This document shows, in pieces, positions 46,430 through 60,400 of a DNA stretch of 64,000 bases (positions are counted from its first letter, which is position 1; each line of letters opens with the position of its first letter). Source of the stretch: Pomacea canaliculata. Its lineage: Eukaryota > Mollusca > Gastropoda > Architaenioglossa > Ampullariidae. A program made the position numbers and the translations under genes. The notes below the pieces were generated by a model. The model saw nothing but the letters and a program-made list of their open reading frames with translations. It ran no database searches and was not told the DNA's origin. The stretch is from contig NC_037598.1 of assembly GCF_003073045.1 (NCBI RefSeq), positions 15,104,486-15,168,485 of the forward strand, in the 5' to 3' direction.

Positions 46430-47272
46430 AATTTACCAGCCAATCAATTCTACGACTTTTGTAAATACGCAATTTCCAGGGTAACGGGATCTGTCTAAAG
46501 ATGCTGTAGTGTGTTGTCTGGGACACGAAACAACCATGGTGACAGAGAGAATTCTCGAACTTTCTTTAATTGTTATTGTATTATATCGCGAGTCAGCTTT
46601 TAACTTTGTCATATTGGGGGAAAAAAAAACTGTTTCTAGTGAAAAACTCATGTGGAATGACTTGGAAACAGTGACCGTGACTACGTTGCTAGGCGCCCAG
46701 ACCAGGTCACGGGAATATGTGTGACGACAGTGTAACTAAGACGTGCGCACACGCCAGAACTACGTCACGTGTGACGACAGTGTAACTATGACGTTCACAC
46801 GCCACAAGATTGGGGAGGGGAGGGAACTGCACATCAAGTACATGTATATGAGTCGTACGTTTATTTCCTCATAATTATGGGGGAGCATTTAAAGGGATAT
46901 CCCAGCCATAGCCAGGCTCTCTGCGCATTACAGACACAAGCACAAGACAAACAAAATTCCTGTGGCTCTGTAAAGTTAATGGGAATGTCGGGTCGTTCTT
47001 CTACCAGATGACATTCAGAGATCAAGACGTCAATGAGACACATCGACAGTCAATGGGCTGGAGCAGAAAAGAGCAATAATAATAATAATAATAATCATCA
47101 TAATCATCATAATAATCATCATCATGAATCTTGTTCCTTGATCTTCTGTCTTAGTAATTCTTGGTGTTGTCATTCTTGTTGTTAATGCTAATTCTCACGG
47201 GATCCAGCGTTGCTCAAACTTAGTGGTAGTCACAATAAAGTCGGTTGAAGGGAACAGAAAACAAAATAAGCT
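46430..47272. other. Spacer with microsatellite
   Basis: A 26-base motif containing GACGACAGTGTAACTA occurs twice (46720 and 46766) beside CRE-like ACGTCACGTG. An AAT/ATC microsatellite runs from 47074 to 47127. A minus-strand AATAAA at 47273-47278 probably ends the transporter mRNA. Confidence 0.45.
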
Positions 47273-47884
47273 TTTATTTACAGTTCAGTGTTGCTGAACA
47301 CACACACGCGCGTAACAAGGCAGCCATCACAATATCAGGCACACATTACGATAAAAGAACAAGAAAGCATATTATATATTATATGGGAGATACATTCAAA
47401 GCTTGATATTCTCTGCAGAAACTTGCAAAGACTGAAGTTCAAAGCTCAACTAGTCATCAAAGGTTTCGAATAAAGATGCGTCCTCCATTCTGGCACCATT
47501 GCTGTCAACAAAAAACGGCAATGACAGATCGGGTAATTAAATACTTTTTATCATTTGCCAACCTCCGGGTCCATGTCTATTTGTCAACACTTCGCTTTCA
47601 GATTATAGCGAGGGTTTGTTTATTATGGCATATCGGACGAACCTTAAACCTGTTGACCGAACTGTCACAGATTTCTTCCCGAAGGTGCTGCGGACTTTGT
47701 GTGGTGACTGATGCACCTTGGAAAGCGCGACTAGAGTGCTGCGGACTGCCATTGTCCGGATTGAGCTGCTGTGGATAACCGAGGAAGAACAAACACGTCG
47801 TGAATCGAAGCAGCGGCCCTCCATGGACCTCAAATATGAATGCGACGAAGGTTCTGAAGTTCTCTCGCTTGGTGAGGGTGTTCA

Positions 47885-50402
47885 TCAGAGCTTGGTGCCT
47901 CGTTGCCTCAACTCCTTGGCAGACATGAACAGTTCCTCCACCTGTTCTAAACTCTTCTCTTTTGTCTCGGGCAGGCACACGATAAAAAACACCAGCCCCA
48001 GAACAGAGAAGCCAGTGAACATCCAGAAGGTTCCTTTAAAGGACAGAACAACATCACAACTTGAGGTTATTGACTTCGATCTCCCAGAATCTTATATGGC
48101 GATGATTAAAATAAAATTTGCACAAAATAATTCGTGAGAAAAAGAGAGAAATTACTCTGTTTCTACTCGTTATTTCCCTTGCAGCTATAATTTTGTTACT
48201 GCTATCATTTCCTGTTTACTGAATTGCAATCTCGGCTGTAAAGGTTCCTTGTCTAGAATGTCAACAAGATTTAACACAATAGTTCAACGTGCAACATAAT
48301 TAATTGCACAATAGTTCAACATGTAACAAAACTTACAACTACTTACAGTATATGCAACAGCCAACGGCCTCCCCTCCCCCCACAAACATTATCTGGGTAA
48401 TACAGAAGAACAGTAAGCTCACCGTAGGTAGTAATGGTCTCAGTGAGGCTGAGGAAGGCGGAGGAGATAATAAGGTTGCTGACCCAGGCGGTGGCGGCTG
48501 CCAAGGAGGAGCAGGTGCCACGGGCCCACAATGGGTAGATCTCGGCGTTGATGGTCCAGGGCATGGGGGCCATACCTAGGGGGTTTCATTACCATGGCAA
48601 CAGAAAAAAGGAGATACTTGAACATGTCTTGTTAATGAAATTAGTGGTGTTGATGACGGCGTGAGAAGAAGGGTGCGGTCATTTATTCAAGAACACACAC
48701 ACACACTATTATCGTTAGTAATTTGTTTCTATCCCTACCCACACCCACATGCAAACTCACATACAACACACACACGAATGCACGCACCAGGTGAGAACAA
48801 GAAAACGAAGAGTGCCATGCCGACGACAGTGATCCAGTTATACTGGCTGGGACAGTAGCCATAGGCGAAGCTCAGGCCAGCCTCCCCCATGGTGGAGCTG
48901 TTACATCTCCCATATAGGGACAGCTCTTCCCGGCCGTGGGCAGGCAGTTGCCGGATGACGTCATGCTGCTGTAGCAAAAGCCGCAGCCGCTGTCTTTGAT
49001 GCAGCTGTCGCACGTGCTGACATAAGAAAACAGTCTCATATAACAGAGCCTCTGTACGCCTGCTGTACGTTTTGACATTATTTGACATATGTCGACAGTA
49101 TTTTACTGACCTGTTCAATTACTGATGAGGAAACCCGGGTGGACGGATATTTGCGGTGGGTAGTGTGGAGAGAGAGAGACATTAAGCAATGCCAAGGCGC
49201 TGAGATGATGTCTGTGGAGGTGAGAGCATTGTTTTTTTTTCCCTGAAACATCCACAACTTACCTGTATTCCAGCTGGCAACGATGTATTTCCGTTCCGTT
49301 GGCCATCGTCTCCACGAGTGTGGTGTTGACAGCGGGGCTGTTCAAGGCCGACAGCTGGAATCCAATAGCGATGATGACTATGCCGATGATCGTCCCTTAA
49401 CACATGGCATGATAATGACGACGACGTTAGTCACTTTATCTGACAGTGATGGCAACATTCCCAATGACGACGTCCCTTAGAAAGACATTTTCCCAACATG
49501 GCGATAAATCTTCTTGCTCAAGAGATCAAAGCCACCTCCTCATTAACCCTGCTGCTGACGACATGCGACATCTCATTACTAGCCTTGCTGTTGCTGCTAA
49601 GCATCTGACATTACATCCTTACCAATCATGCTGCCGATGAGGAGCGGGCGGCGGCCCATCCTGTCCACGACGAAGACAGCGATGAAGCCGGCGATGAAGA
49701 GCAGGGCGTTGGGGAGAACAACGAGCCAGACGGCCGACTTGGCCGGAAATCCCGCCATCTTGAGCACCGTGCCGCTGTAGTATCTGTCGGTACCAAACAG
49801 AAAGGTAGGAGTCACGTGGTTTTTTTTCCTTATGACGTTAATGACCGACAAGGAATGCATTAAAAAAACAACAACATGGAATTCATCCCAAACCTACTCT
49901 AATTTGCACGGGAATAGTGTAGACATTTGTGTGCAGAACAGTTCGGGTTTTCCCCTGGCACTACAACAACAACTGTAACTTTAGAACGCCTTATATAGTG
50001 TCCTCTTCTCTGGTCTGGTCCAAACACATTCCATTCGTACAAGTGACCACTGTGACGTAACGAAATCGTACCCAAATCAAATATTAGGTGTGGAAAGAAA
50101 GCAACCAAATCCTGTCATACATGAATTAACTGTTGACCATGCAACTCTCCTTCGCCTAAACGTTTCACTGGGTATTAGTTTTGATTTAATCGTCACATAT
50201 ACAGTGTTGGTTAGGACTAAAGAACTAACAACTAAGTAGTCTCAATAAATAAATAAACCAAAGATGCTGACATGACTGTGTTGATGCCACACCACTGCTG
50301 GAAGAATAGCAGCCCCATTCCGACCAGAACAGCGCGCCGAACGTGTTTCGTTCTCCAGATGCGAACCAGCTGCTGACATCCTCCTGATCACGACAAAGGT
50401 CC

Positions 50403-50476
<74 letters not shown>

Positions 50477-52820
50477 GCCTTTTTGACATTAGTCAAGGCA
50501 AAGAATAAAGTCACCAACCGAGGTCCAGTTTCCTGGCCTCCTCCACGCTCTTCTGGATGTCGCTGATCTCCTCTGTGACGTCATCGTAGCCCCGGATGCG
50601 CGCGAGGACCTCACGTGCCTGGTCGAGTCGTCCTTTGTCCACCAGCCACCGCGGACTTTCAGGCATGAAGAGGAAGCCGATAAATTGTACGACCCCTGGC
50701 ACAGCTGACAGGCCCAGCATGTATCTGCAGGTTTCACAATAAATGAACAAATACACAGTAAATAAAAAGAATTATGTTATTACGATAGAGAACCCCACCT
50801 TTGGGTCAGGACAGAGGTTAACGTGCAGTGATGCCATTGCGAGGTAAATATCCCAGAATGAATAGTTTGTGATTCGTAGACAAGGAATAAAAACACAAAT
50901 AAAGGAACCCTCCATGTTTTATTTAATCCTGCGGGCGCGGGAATTAATATCAATCTCTTAAGTGAGGTAATCGAACCATGTTATTTCACGATCCTTGCCC
51001 TGTAAGGTTACGTACCTCCATCCGTTTTCATGCACATAACTGAAGCTTCCGGCGATGATGCTGGACACCATGACACCGAAGTTGATGAGGATCTGCCACA
51101 TGAGAGTCAGGCGACCCCGCTGGTGCGCCGGTGAGGCCTCCGCCACATAGATGGGCACCACGACCGAGGCAATGCCTGCAGTAGACATGGATAACCTATC
51201 ATACAATTCGCGTCATTATATAAAATCTTTATTCATAGTTAAATACAAAATGGAGGAAGTCTGTTTCCTGTGACAGATAAAAAATGAAAGAGGATCCGAA
51301 AATGTGAGTAAACTGCGTTGGCATGCTGATATTTTGTCAAAGAAGACAGGACAACTAGTGCATGACAACAAAGATCACACAAGCACAAGTAAGGCGTTTA
51401 CATTCTAATAGGTACAACAAATAACAAGTTGTTGTTGTCGTCATTGTTGTTGTTGTTTGAAGTCTGAGAGGAATCTGTTTGTAAGGGTAGCTGATTTTGT
51501 CGCCACCTCCTCATCATTTACCGATTCCCATCCCGCACACCATGCGTCCCACCAGCAACACTTCCTTCATGTCAGCAACCCCCATCACTATTCCTCCCAC
51601 ACTAAAGACGATGCTGCCTCCCAGGAGACAGTAGCGCCTCCCAATCACATCTGCCAGCCAGCCGCCGAGAAGGGCTGTAACCTGACGAAAAAAAAAAAGA
51701 AGCAGGTCTTCAGACAATAATGGGAATCACGCCCAGGAAAACAACTTGAACACAAAATACGAAAACTACATCACCATCTACATCGCCCACATATTTTCTG
51801 CCGCTTCGAGGTGAAGTGACATGGAAGGCTGTTCTACGATGTAAAATTGAGGTTAGTACCCTAAAATTTGTAAAAAAAATTATTACCAGAAAGCGCCAAA
51901 ATATATGAAAAATGACCAATATCAAAATAGCTTAATGTTTGTATGTGCGCACCTGTGAGAGAGAGAGAGAAAGAGGGAGTGAGGAAAACGACTACAAAGA
52001 CGAAAGGAATGGTGTTGACAGATTGTTTGGATGGCAGAAGATTTACCGCAGCTGCCCCCAGAGCCCCGCTGACAATGGCCTCAGTCCACGCCGTGTCGAG
52101 GTCAAAGTGCGGCTGCACGTACAGCATGGAGCCCGACACGATGCCGATGTCGTAGCCCAGCAGGAAGCCGCCCAGCGCTGCGAACAACGTCAGCACGAAG
52201 ACAAACACCGGGGTCTTGGGGGGCGCGACTGGAACACAGACCCCACCGGAGGGCGATAACATCGAGTGATGAATAACTCTACAGCAAGGTAACAACGATC
52301 ACGTGACTGTCAAGGTGCTAGTAAGGATGAGGCTTTATTGCGTCAGCATCATGGATGTAAAGGAAAATAGATATAACCGCCAGGTATAAACAGACCAGAA
52401 TTCATGTCCAACTCACATGAAGACACATGCGTGTGCTCTCTCTCTCTCACGCACGCCCAAACATGATTCCTTGTGAAGTTTTTGTGATTGTGTGACGTTT
52501 TATAATGTCATTTTTAAAAGATATCTTATCTTTTCTGTGTTGGTTGAATCTGCGAAACATTCAAGATACGAAATATATTACCTGACAAAGAGAGATGTTA
52601 CCTTTACAAAGCGAATGATTGAAGAGGAGGATGGGCTCTCACCTGCCTTCTTAGAGACCTTGAAACCAGTTCCCTTCTGCTGCATCTCGATGACTTCCGG
52701 GGTTGCGTCATCAGGACGTGTGACGACTTGAGCGTGCTCCTTGACCTTTGCCCTCTCATCGTTGTGACAGTCCTTGTCGGCTGCTGCAGCGTCCTGCACA
52801 TCCAGGCTCGACGTTTCCAT
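47885..52820 (-). CDS. SLC2A13: SLC2A13-type proton/myo-inositol symporter (eleven exons, about 606 aa), frame break in exon 9
   Basis: Major-facilitator sugar transporter of the plasma membrane. Exons (minus): 52643-52820, 52047-52228, 51522-51681, 51016-51175, 50519-50724, 50272-50383, 49623-49783, 49263-49395, 48788-49016, 48423-48575, 47885-48033; all GT-AG and in phase except exon 9. Motifs in order: GGFLLGYDIGIVSG (TM1), ADVIGRR, PIYVAEASPAHQRG, PESPRWLV, QQWCGINTVIYYSG, DRMGRRPLL, a cysteine-rich extracellular loop (CDSCIKDSGCGFCY), GRCNSS, WTINAEIYPLWARG and PETKEKSLEQVEELF. The large loop between TM9 and TM10 is diagnostic for SLC2A13. The start is the ATG at 52820; upstream frame opens only with TTG. 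Exon 9 is 2 bases out of frame, at a TATAT where TAT would restore phase (48911-48916). This may be an assembly error, a polymorphism or a true loss of function. Confidence 0.93.
50403..50476. repeat. (ATCA)n microsatellite in intron 5 of the transporter
   Basis: About 18 uninterrupted four-base repeats, only about 20 bases from exon 6. A shorter AATC tract follows TGCTCCCC...TGGGGCGATG at 62215-62265, suggesting that both are tails of the same retroposon family. Confidence 0.95.
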
Positions 52821-54090
52821 GGTTACTGAGGGGCCGGGAAGTCTCACGCATATAGTCGTCACTCCAGAAACCAAGGGAGCGAGAAGCAGACGATCGGGGA
52901 ACTACTGGATGACACGATGCTGTCTCACGTTAGGTAGACCTCCATTACTGACCTTTTTCTTTGACGTAACTGACCTCCTCGATAACCTTTGACAGGCCTG
53001 AATACAAAATCTTCTACAGCTGACAAGAACTGCGCACAAACATGGCACCTGTTATCTATAAAAATAGTGTTCTCCTTCCTCCGTATCTTTGTTTCTAAGT
53101 GTTTCCTTGTGATAATAGTTACCCCTGGTGTTCAGGCCTTGAACGAGCGTTCATGAGGCACATCGTTGTTTTTGCTGTTTAAGGGCCGTGGCTACAGTCT
53201 TTTTTTTTTTGGAGGTAACGCTGTTCCCGGATATAAATGTAGGGTTTATTAATACAGATACATACTTCGGAAGTCAACAGAAAACTTAAACAGCCACTTC
53301 TTGTGTTTGTTCCCTGACTTTGCTCCTTAAGGATGTAAGTCATGGATCAGTGATAAAGAACCTCGAGAGGAGAGGAGGGGTAATATCATGCTTATTTTTG
53401 GTTCACTGGAGTTGAGGACGATCTGAGGTGATTAGGTTGTCCGACCGTTCGCGAATAAGCACTAAAAAAATAATGTAATTAATGAATATGAAGTGAGTAT
53501 TGTAATTTGCAGTGGTGAAGAAAAGCAACGGTTGTCAGCGCACAAAGATGAGAGGAAAGAAGAAGACATTTATAAAGGAGATTTTAGGCTGGTCACGTGG
53601 TTGACAGTAAAGTATGTATGCTGGCAGAATAAAAACATATTCTCTATAAACTAGCGCTGGAGCACGCAGTCACCGCCCTCATCATACCTGTTTGTTGTGT
53701 GCGAGATGTTTTGGTGCTCGCTTACAGGTGGCAGTTCCGGTTCGGGCTTTGCAAGGTCAGGACGCGTCACTCAGGGTGTGTCTGATTTTGCATTTTCCAT
53801 GCAAGATAAAATGGGGAAGGGGTGTCAAGACTGAAGGTCAGAGGCGATTCAGAAACCACACATAGAAAGTGGCATACATGAAAGTAATTACAACAGGTCA
53901 AATTACGAACAAAACACGCACAGACCCTCCCACACCCCACTAACACACTCTCTCTCTAGGGGTACGAACCCCAATACGAAACCTGAAGTCTGGTAAAGCA
54001 TGTGACACGGATAATGTGCTAGCAGAAATCAGCTAAGGAACAGATAGTTGACTTTTGAACTAAATATTTTAATTCAATTTTTGCTAGCGG
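52821..54090. other. Transporter 5' flank and spacer
   Basis: Holds the 5' UTR and promoter region of the transporter on the minus strand. No gene or repeat with clear borders was seen. A T run is at 53201-53210. Confidence 0.4.
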
Positions 54091-54093
54091 GCA

Positions 54094-54715
54094 ATGTCCA
54101 GGAACGAAGGTAGACTTGCGCCCGTTTATACGGAAGGCGATCGCGACTGCCTCAATAACTACATAGGTATCTTCCTTCTAACGTGGTGGGGAAAATGCTA
54201 CCCATCAATATTAAATACAAGATTATATCATAGGCTTGAAGAAAACAAACTTTTACCAGAAATCCTAGCAGGCTTTGGAAAGGACTGCTCAATAACAGAC
54301 CTTATATATTTACTGTCTGCTGTTAATAGAAATATGTATTCGGACAAATAGCGAACTCGATGATTTTTTTTTTTCCAGTACCCTTGAAGCCCTCCGACAA
54401 GGGTGTCTAGCTAGTCCAACATTATTTTCACACTTATCACGAAGGAAATATCTGAGAAAATATCTGTCGATGGTAAACACGGTGTTCAGCTGTGTCTGAA
54501 CCTGGTTTATCCTCATGTTTGCTGATGATCTAGTTCTATTTTCAAATACACCAACCGGCCTCCAAAACCAGATAAACTGCCTTGTGAAGTTAAGTCAACA
54601 GCTTGGACTACAAATTAGCTGTGATAAAACTAAAGTGATGGTGTTTAGAAAGGGTGTTTTTTTTAGGGCGAAGGGGAATATAGTCTCTTGTGGAGAAACT
54701 GCTGGAGGTGGTTAA
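54094..54715 (+). mobile_element. Decayed LINE reverse transcriptase fragment
   Basis: Two pieces of a non-LTR reverse transcriptase in one orientation. 54094-54351 reads NNYIGIFLLTWWGKCYPSIL and LLPEILAGFGKDCSITDLIY, matching the fingers region (N-Y-R-G-I ... G-K ... S-I-L-N ... Q-A-G-F-R-K) of Jockey/RTE-like LINEs. 54515-54715 reads MFADDLVLFSNTPTGLQNQI and KTKVMVFRKG, the FADD active site and following motif. The stretch between them is degraded and the usual palm segment is shortened. There is no endonuclease and no intact end. Old and dead. Confidence 0.85.
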
Positions 54716-54719
54716 TAGT

Positions 54720-57050
54720 TATGTTCACTTGGGATTCACCTTCACTACAAGGACAAAGGTTATCATCACAAATACGAAAGCTAGTGAAGAAATTTAAGAA
54801 ACAAGTAAGTCTTTGTTTAATTTTTGTATAGAAGCTGATTAAATGGGAATGGACTTCTTTGTTTTGTTGCAGCATAAAAAAGGCAAAGCATTTAGAACTT
54901 ATTACAAGTTGACCTCCATCTTCTCTGGCCGGCTCCCTCTCTCTTGGCCATTTTGTTTGGCAGATTTCGTGATTCAAACATATATCCCGCGTACCTTCCT
55001 TCTAAGAGTTTTTTTAAAAGACATTATAGTTTTTCTTGGCACTAACGACCCTCTAATTGTCGAACTGTTTGTTATGTTTTCCAGGGTGTCCGCCAACAGT
55101 TTTTATTTTGGCATTACTATTCAAAACTACACCACCCGCTGAAATTTTATCATATTTATGAGTTGTGGGTGTGCATGCCAGAGTTTAAGTTTATACAAAG
55201 TCTTCAAGTACAGTGTTAAAAAGCTGTCTTTCACCTGGAATGCTTTCTACCGCGCCTTTCTCAAACACACGCTATTCATTTCCATATTTTAAAAATTTGT
55301 TTGCAATTTTCTTGGTTCCTTAATAACTTTTCTTATTTCTTAACAGAGCCTTCGATTTTCATTTTATAATCTCTCAATTATGTCAGCAGTTTGACCATTT
55401 TTCGCCATGCACGGTTTTTTCGTCTGACTGATCCAAAAATCACTGCTTCACTTTGCGATTTTAAGCTCAAGCCCTTCCCCTCTCCTTTTGTGAGTGCTAT
55501 GAATGAGACTTTAGAGTGTGATATGCCCTGCCCGACATTTGTAGAATCCGTCCTGCAGCATCTGTGTGGCATCTGATGCGATTGCTGCAAGTGATTTCGC
55601 CTTTTTACACCGAATTCCACAGGAGTCCACGACCCTGAGTTCGTAATACCGGGGAATGCCTCTTTGCGTGCACTTTGTAATAACAGATTTTATCCTTAAT
55701 ATTCTGTGCAAAATATAACTGATCTGTCTTTGTGCAAAATACACCGGTTCTGTATTTTCTATACCAAAATCCGACAGTTATATATATATACAAGTATGTG
55801 CAAAATGTGGCTGTTCTGTACTTTCCTATGAGAAACGCGGCTGTTCTCTGTTTGTCAGTATTTAGTGTGAAAAACAGAAAGGAAAAATAGTGCCAGTACT
55901 CACCACAAGCTGATGTGCCTCAAGCCCGAATGTTTGTTATCATTGTTAAGTGCTGGGCTTGAGGTGGTCCCCTTCCGTCGTGTAACTGTTAACACACTTC
56001 CAAGAGGAGAAACAGCAGTGTGTATGGGTAGAGGGGTGGGGAGATAAGATGTTGGGGGGTGCTGAGACACACATTATCACAAAGCCGCATACTGTACCAA
56101 GCAGGGGGTAACACGCAGGTCAGAGAGAAGAACACTACTCTACAACGTGCTTAAGAATAAATTATACAAAATTCATTCCAGAACAGGCATGGCTGAAACT
56201 AGGTCAAAAGTTCTGAGAGGATTTTGGTGCGGTTTTTTTTTTTTAATTTCTTGTATGGCCCCGGTTGTGCTTGTTTCTGTGAGTGGAGGCTGTCGCTGTC
56301 GCTGCGAAGTCAGGGTTAGCACAAATGCTGTGGGACTCAGCGTACGATAGCAGAAACAAAAATTGGTTTGTAGGCTCCGACAGATGTTGAACAACGGTTG
56401 CATCACGTGGAACATGCGTCGCAGGGCGTCATGTTGCAGAACACTTGCACAGCATAATGTCATTATCAAACACTCACACGCAAGGCTTAGCACACGTCAC
56501 TTGTACTTTATGTATCAAAACATACATGAAAAGTAGTAGTAGTAATCATAATAATAAAAACAGGATTTATAAAGCGCATTGCCCCCATACAAGGAGGCGA
56601 GCTTAATATGCTTTACAAGCTGTAAAGGGCAGTAGACAGTGATGCCATGTGACAGAAGAGCATCACAATCAGACAATCATACAAACACACATGCGCAGTG
56701 AGCATTGCCAGGAACATGAACAAAGAGAGAAGAAGGCGAAAAAAAGGAACAGACAGGGTAAACATAAACTTAAACCTGATGCGTCATCTACACATAACAT
56801 AAACATAAACCTGATGAGTCATCTGCACATAACATAAACCCCATGAGTCATCTACACATAACAAGTGGAGTAAGCATACACACAAGTTGTGGCATGTTCT
56901 TGTTTTCCATTGAGCCTCAGCTCCACCGACTCAGACAGGAGACGGGGGCAAAACCGCTTGGTTCCTGTTCGGAAGAAAGCATTACTTATTAAAAGTACTG
57001 AAATAAAAATGTAATTGAAAGACACAAGGCGCAGAGAGAGAGAGAGACAA
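54720..57050. other. Spacer with degenerate repeats
   Basis: 55705-55855 is a loose tandem repeat around GTGCAAAATA...CTGTTCTGTA. At 55919-55965 CCTCAAGCCC and GGGCTTGAGG form a 10-bp inverted repeat. 56541-56645 is a SINE-like copy. No gene recognised. Confidence 0.45.
56541..56645. repeat. SINE-like repeat, type 2
   Basis: An ATAATAATAAAAACAGGATT start followed by TATAAAGCGCATTGCCCCCA, AGGAGGCGAGC and TATGCTTTACAAG. It shares the AGCGCA...GCTTTACAA frame with the copies at 62836 and in the duplicated 3' flanks. Confidence 0.6.
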
Positions 57051-57474
57051 ATGACAAATCTTTATTTAAGAGGGTAACAGATAAGCAAAAGTTATGCTTT
57101 ATTTTTTACATCAAATACTTATTTTAAGTAAAAGAAACTGAAACACTGCTTTATTACAAAACAAAAGCATTAAAATCATAAAAGAGAAAAATAAGGATAA
57201 GTACAAAGATGGGGGTCGATGTCTGACTGAGAAGAATTTTTTTTACTAATACATAAATAACATGTGTTACATGTTCATTTGGTCAGTATTATGTGTTAAC
57301 AATAGGTGTATAAGTTGGGTGGGAATTAAGCCTCTCTAAGCAATCAAAGGTGAGAGAGAGAATAAAGACCAGTCAGGCAGGAATACATGCAGATAGTTAA
57401 TCATAAAGAGACACAGAAAGACTGAAGGACAAAGTTGGCAGGAAATGTTGAATCACATGCCAAACGTGGAGGGA

Positions 57475-60400
57475 TTAGGGACGCAACATCCACTTTACCG
57501 ATAGTCCGCTGTGTGACATTCGTCCTGATGTCCTGACGAAGGAGACCACCTTGAAGTTAGCGAAGATGAAGCTGACGGCGACGAAGACTGGCTTGACGAA
57601 ATTCTCGATGAAGATGAGGTGACAGTCGCCACAATAACCACAAACAATCTGGGCCCAGCGCATGAATGGACGACAACACCACACGGTGCAGAAGGCAAGG
57701 AGGGCAAAGTGCACTCCCCATACACAGGCAGCGGGCACAGCCAGGATGAGTGAGAGAACTCGGTAACACCACAGCCTGGTGATATTGAATACCTGTCGAG
57801 GCCAATACAAGTGCTATACATTTCAGTTGAGGCTATTTACATGGATGTATGCATCTCTGGTAGGAACTTTGTATGTACACTTGGAGACAGACCCAGACAG
57901 TCCTCTAGACTCTCTAGAGACAAGCACGTCCTCTTAAACACAACTAAGATAAGAATAACAAGCCTCATACGGGTGCGCCACATATAAACATATAAACACA
58001 CACACATGCACACAAATGCACGCACACATATGTAGAAAGAGGAACGTTCAAAGCATGCGCACGCGCGCGCACACACACACACACTCACACACACATAGAA
58101 TACCTTGAAAGTCGTCTGCCAGATATCATCAAACGAAAATGCTGCTGGGTTGGGCTCCGCAAAAATGTCTTCGAACCTCACCTGCAACAAAGTATGAGAC
58201 CGGAACCCAGTGTCGTGGCAAGTGTCATCAGGGTGTGTAGCGAGCAGACAATCTACCCTTACTGCTTTCCTTGCTCGCTACTGTTGTTTACTTTTTTCCG
58301 AATTGCATGCACACAACACGTACTCGCCTATTTCCACTGTTGATATGTTCAGTTTCTAGTCAAAGGTACACAACACAGGAATCTTCCATACTTTGTTGTT
58401 GGTGTTGCGGACCTACAGGTCTGAGATGCTGTCACGGATCAGTCCGTGCCTCCTTGTTTTAAAGTCAGTTTAAACTGCTTGTAAATATCATGTAAATAAA
58501 CTGCTTGTAAATAGCATGTACTGATGAGTGAGTGTCAGGGAGGAAAGGGAGATCACTCTAGCGACATATAGAAAAGAAGCAGACGACATTGGCGGACATG
58601 AAAGAGGACGTTGTGTGTGCGTGTTTCAAGATAGAAAGGTTAGTAATAGTAAAGTAAAGACCAGTAATAATACCTTGCCTAGCTAAGGTTTTTTGTTCTG
58701 TGTGTACGGGCAATTGTGTTAGAGCCCTGCTGATCGAGGATTAGATCTAGACAAATCTTCGATCGCTTTATGTAAGTCACCCAGCTGTGTGTGGGCGGGT
58801 GTACCGTTGACTTCATCTCGCCAAGAAACTGTAAGTGTAGCACTCAACGTTTGCTGGTGCGATTATAATTGAGGTAATATAATTGGAACTTTGTGTTGAA
58901 CAGAACTGCGAGAGCCGTGTGTTTCCTATACATAGACGACGAGAGTTGAGATTAAGATTAAGAGCTAAGTGTGATTGATCGGAGAAGTGCCCCAAAGATA
59001 AACATTGTATGTATCATTAGCTGTGTGTCGCCAATAGTCAATAGAGTATTGTGTAGAAGGGAGCTATTATTTTTGCATATGTGTTTTGTAATCTGTAAGT
59101 CCTGAGCCATTCAAGTATTTTAATAACATTACATGGACAGCCTCAAGCAATCGTTATTTTGTGTATTGAAAGAACATGTACGGACGTCGTGTATGTGTGT
59201 TGCCTGTGAGTGACAGCTGCTCTTAGAGAAAATCATTCAAATTTTTTCTTACGTTTTTGTGTTGAGTTTCTATCTATAGACGGCTTTGATTTGTTTAATA
59301 TGAGTGCTTGGAATTACCGAGTGCAAGTAGAAATGATTGTTAACAGTTATATGTAGATAGAAAGTGAGGATGAAGTTGATTTTGTTCGTAGAAGATTTTC
59401 ATCTAGAAATCAGTGTGTGACATGTAGCTTAGCAAGCATCGTACATGCGGATGTAAGAATAAATGATAACAGAAGAAAGTGACGGCATAAGAGAGGCAAT
59501 GTGATGGATTAAATGTGATGTTTTCAGTGCAATTTCCAGCTGGTTGTTTCCAGATTAAATAAAGTAATCCTGAAAATATCAAACCCGACATTGCAGTATT
59601 TGACTGCGTCGGCCTTGACAAACTTCACAAAATGTAGTCTTTTCACTTTCAGACTGTAAAACATATCATGCGAGCAGTTAAAGGGGGGCCTTATTACTAG
59701 AAATATATTGCCTATTCTGCGATTAAACTTCAAAGATTTCCCAAGACAGTTATATTTAAAAAATAAATTGCCAAACATCGTCCCTAATGACATCATGCGT
59801 GCATCCAAGAAGTGACAAAGACCTCGAGGCTTTAGTTTCTGTATTTCGATTCAGACAGACAAGCGCTGTATCTGAACTCACTCTCGTTTCCAGATTTTGG
59901 CCAAAGACGACAGGCCCGGCGGTGTCTGGTAACACTGTGATGCCGGTTGATGAGATAAAGACTCAATGACAGCCGTTGTTTGCGCCTAATTAGCTCGGGA
60001 TGTTGGCGAGGGACCGTGAGGAAAAAAATAACAGACTGATGTGAGCATGTTGCGCCCTCGTACAACCCAAGATGATTATCGACGGCATCGTCATGTCCAC
60101 AAGCTATCATTAATTAGTGTTTGAATGCATGTGTAGGTGGTGTAGGTATGGTTCCGCGAGACAAAGGCCGAGCTGTGCTAAAAATTTCTGCAGGTCTCCT
60201 GACAGAAGATTCTATCCTGACATGAGTCCCTGAAATCGTCATTCGCCATTACCAGAATATTGTCCACACAAATTTCCACACAAGCGGGTCCGGGTTACAA
60301 TCAGAAAGGGTACTCTAGGAATTTAACGATATTTTCGTTCAAACAGACTTCCATCCCTTTCAAAGGGAAGTAACTGTGTTCAGAAATGCCCAAGCTATCG

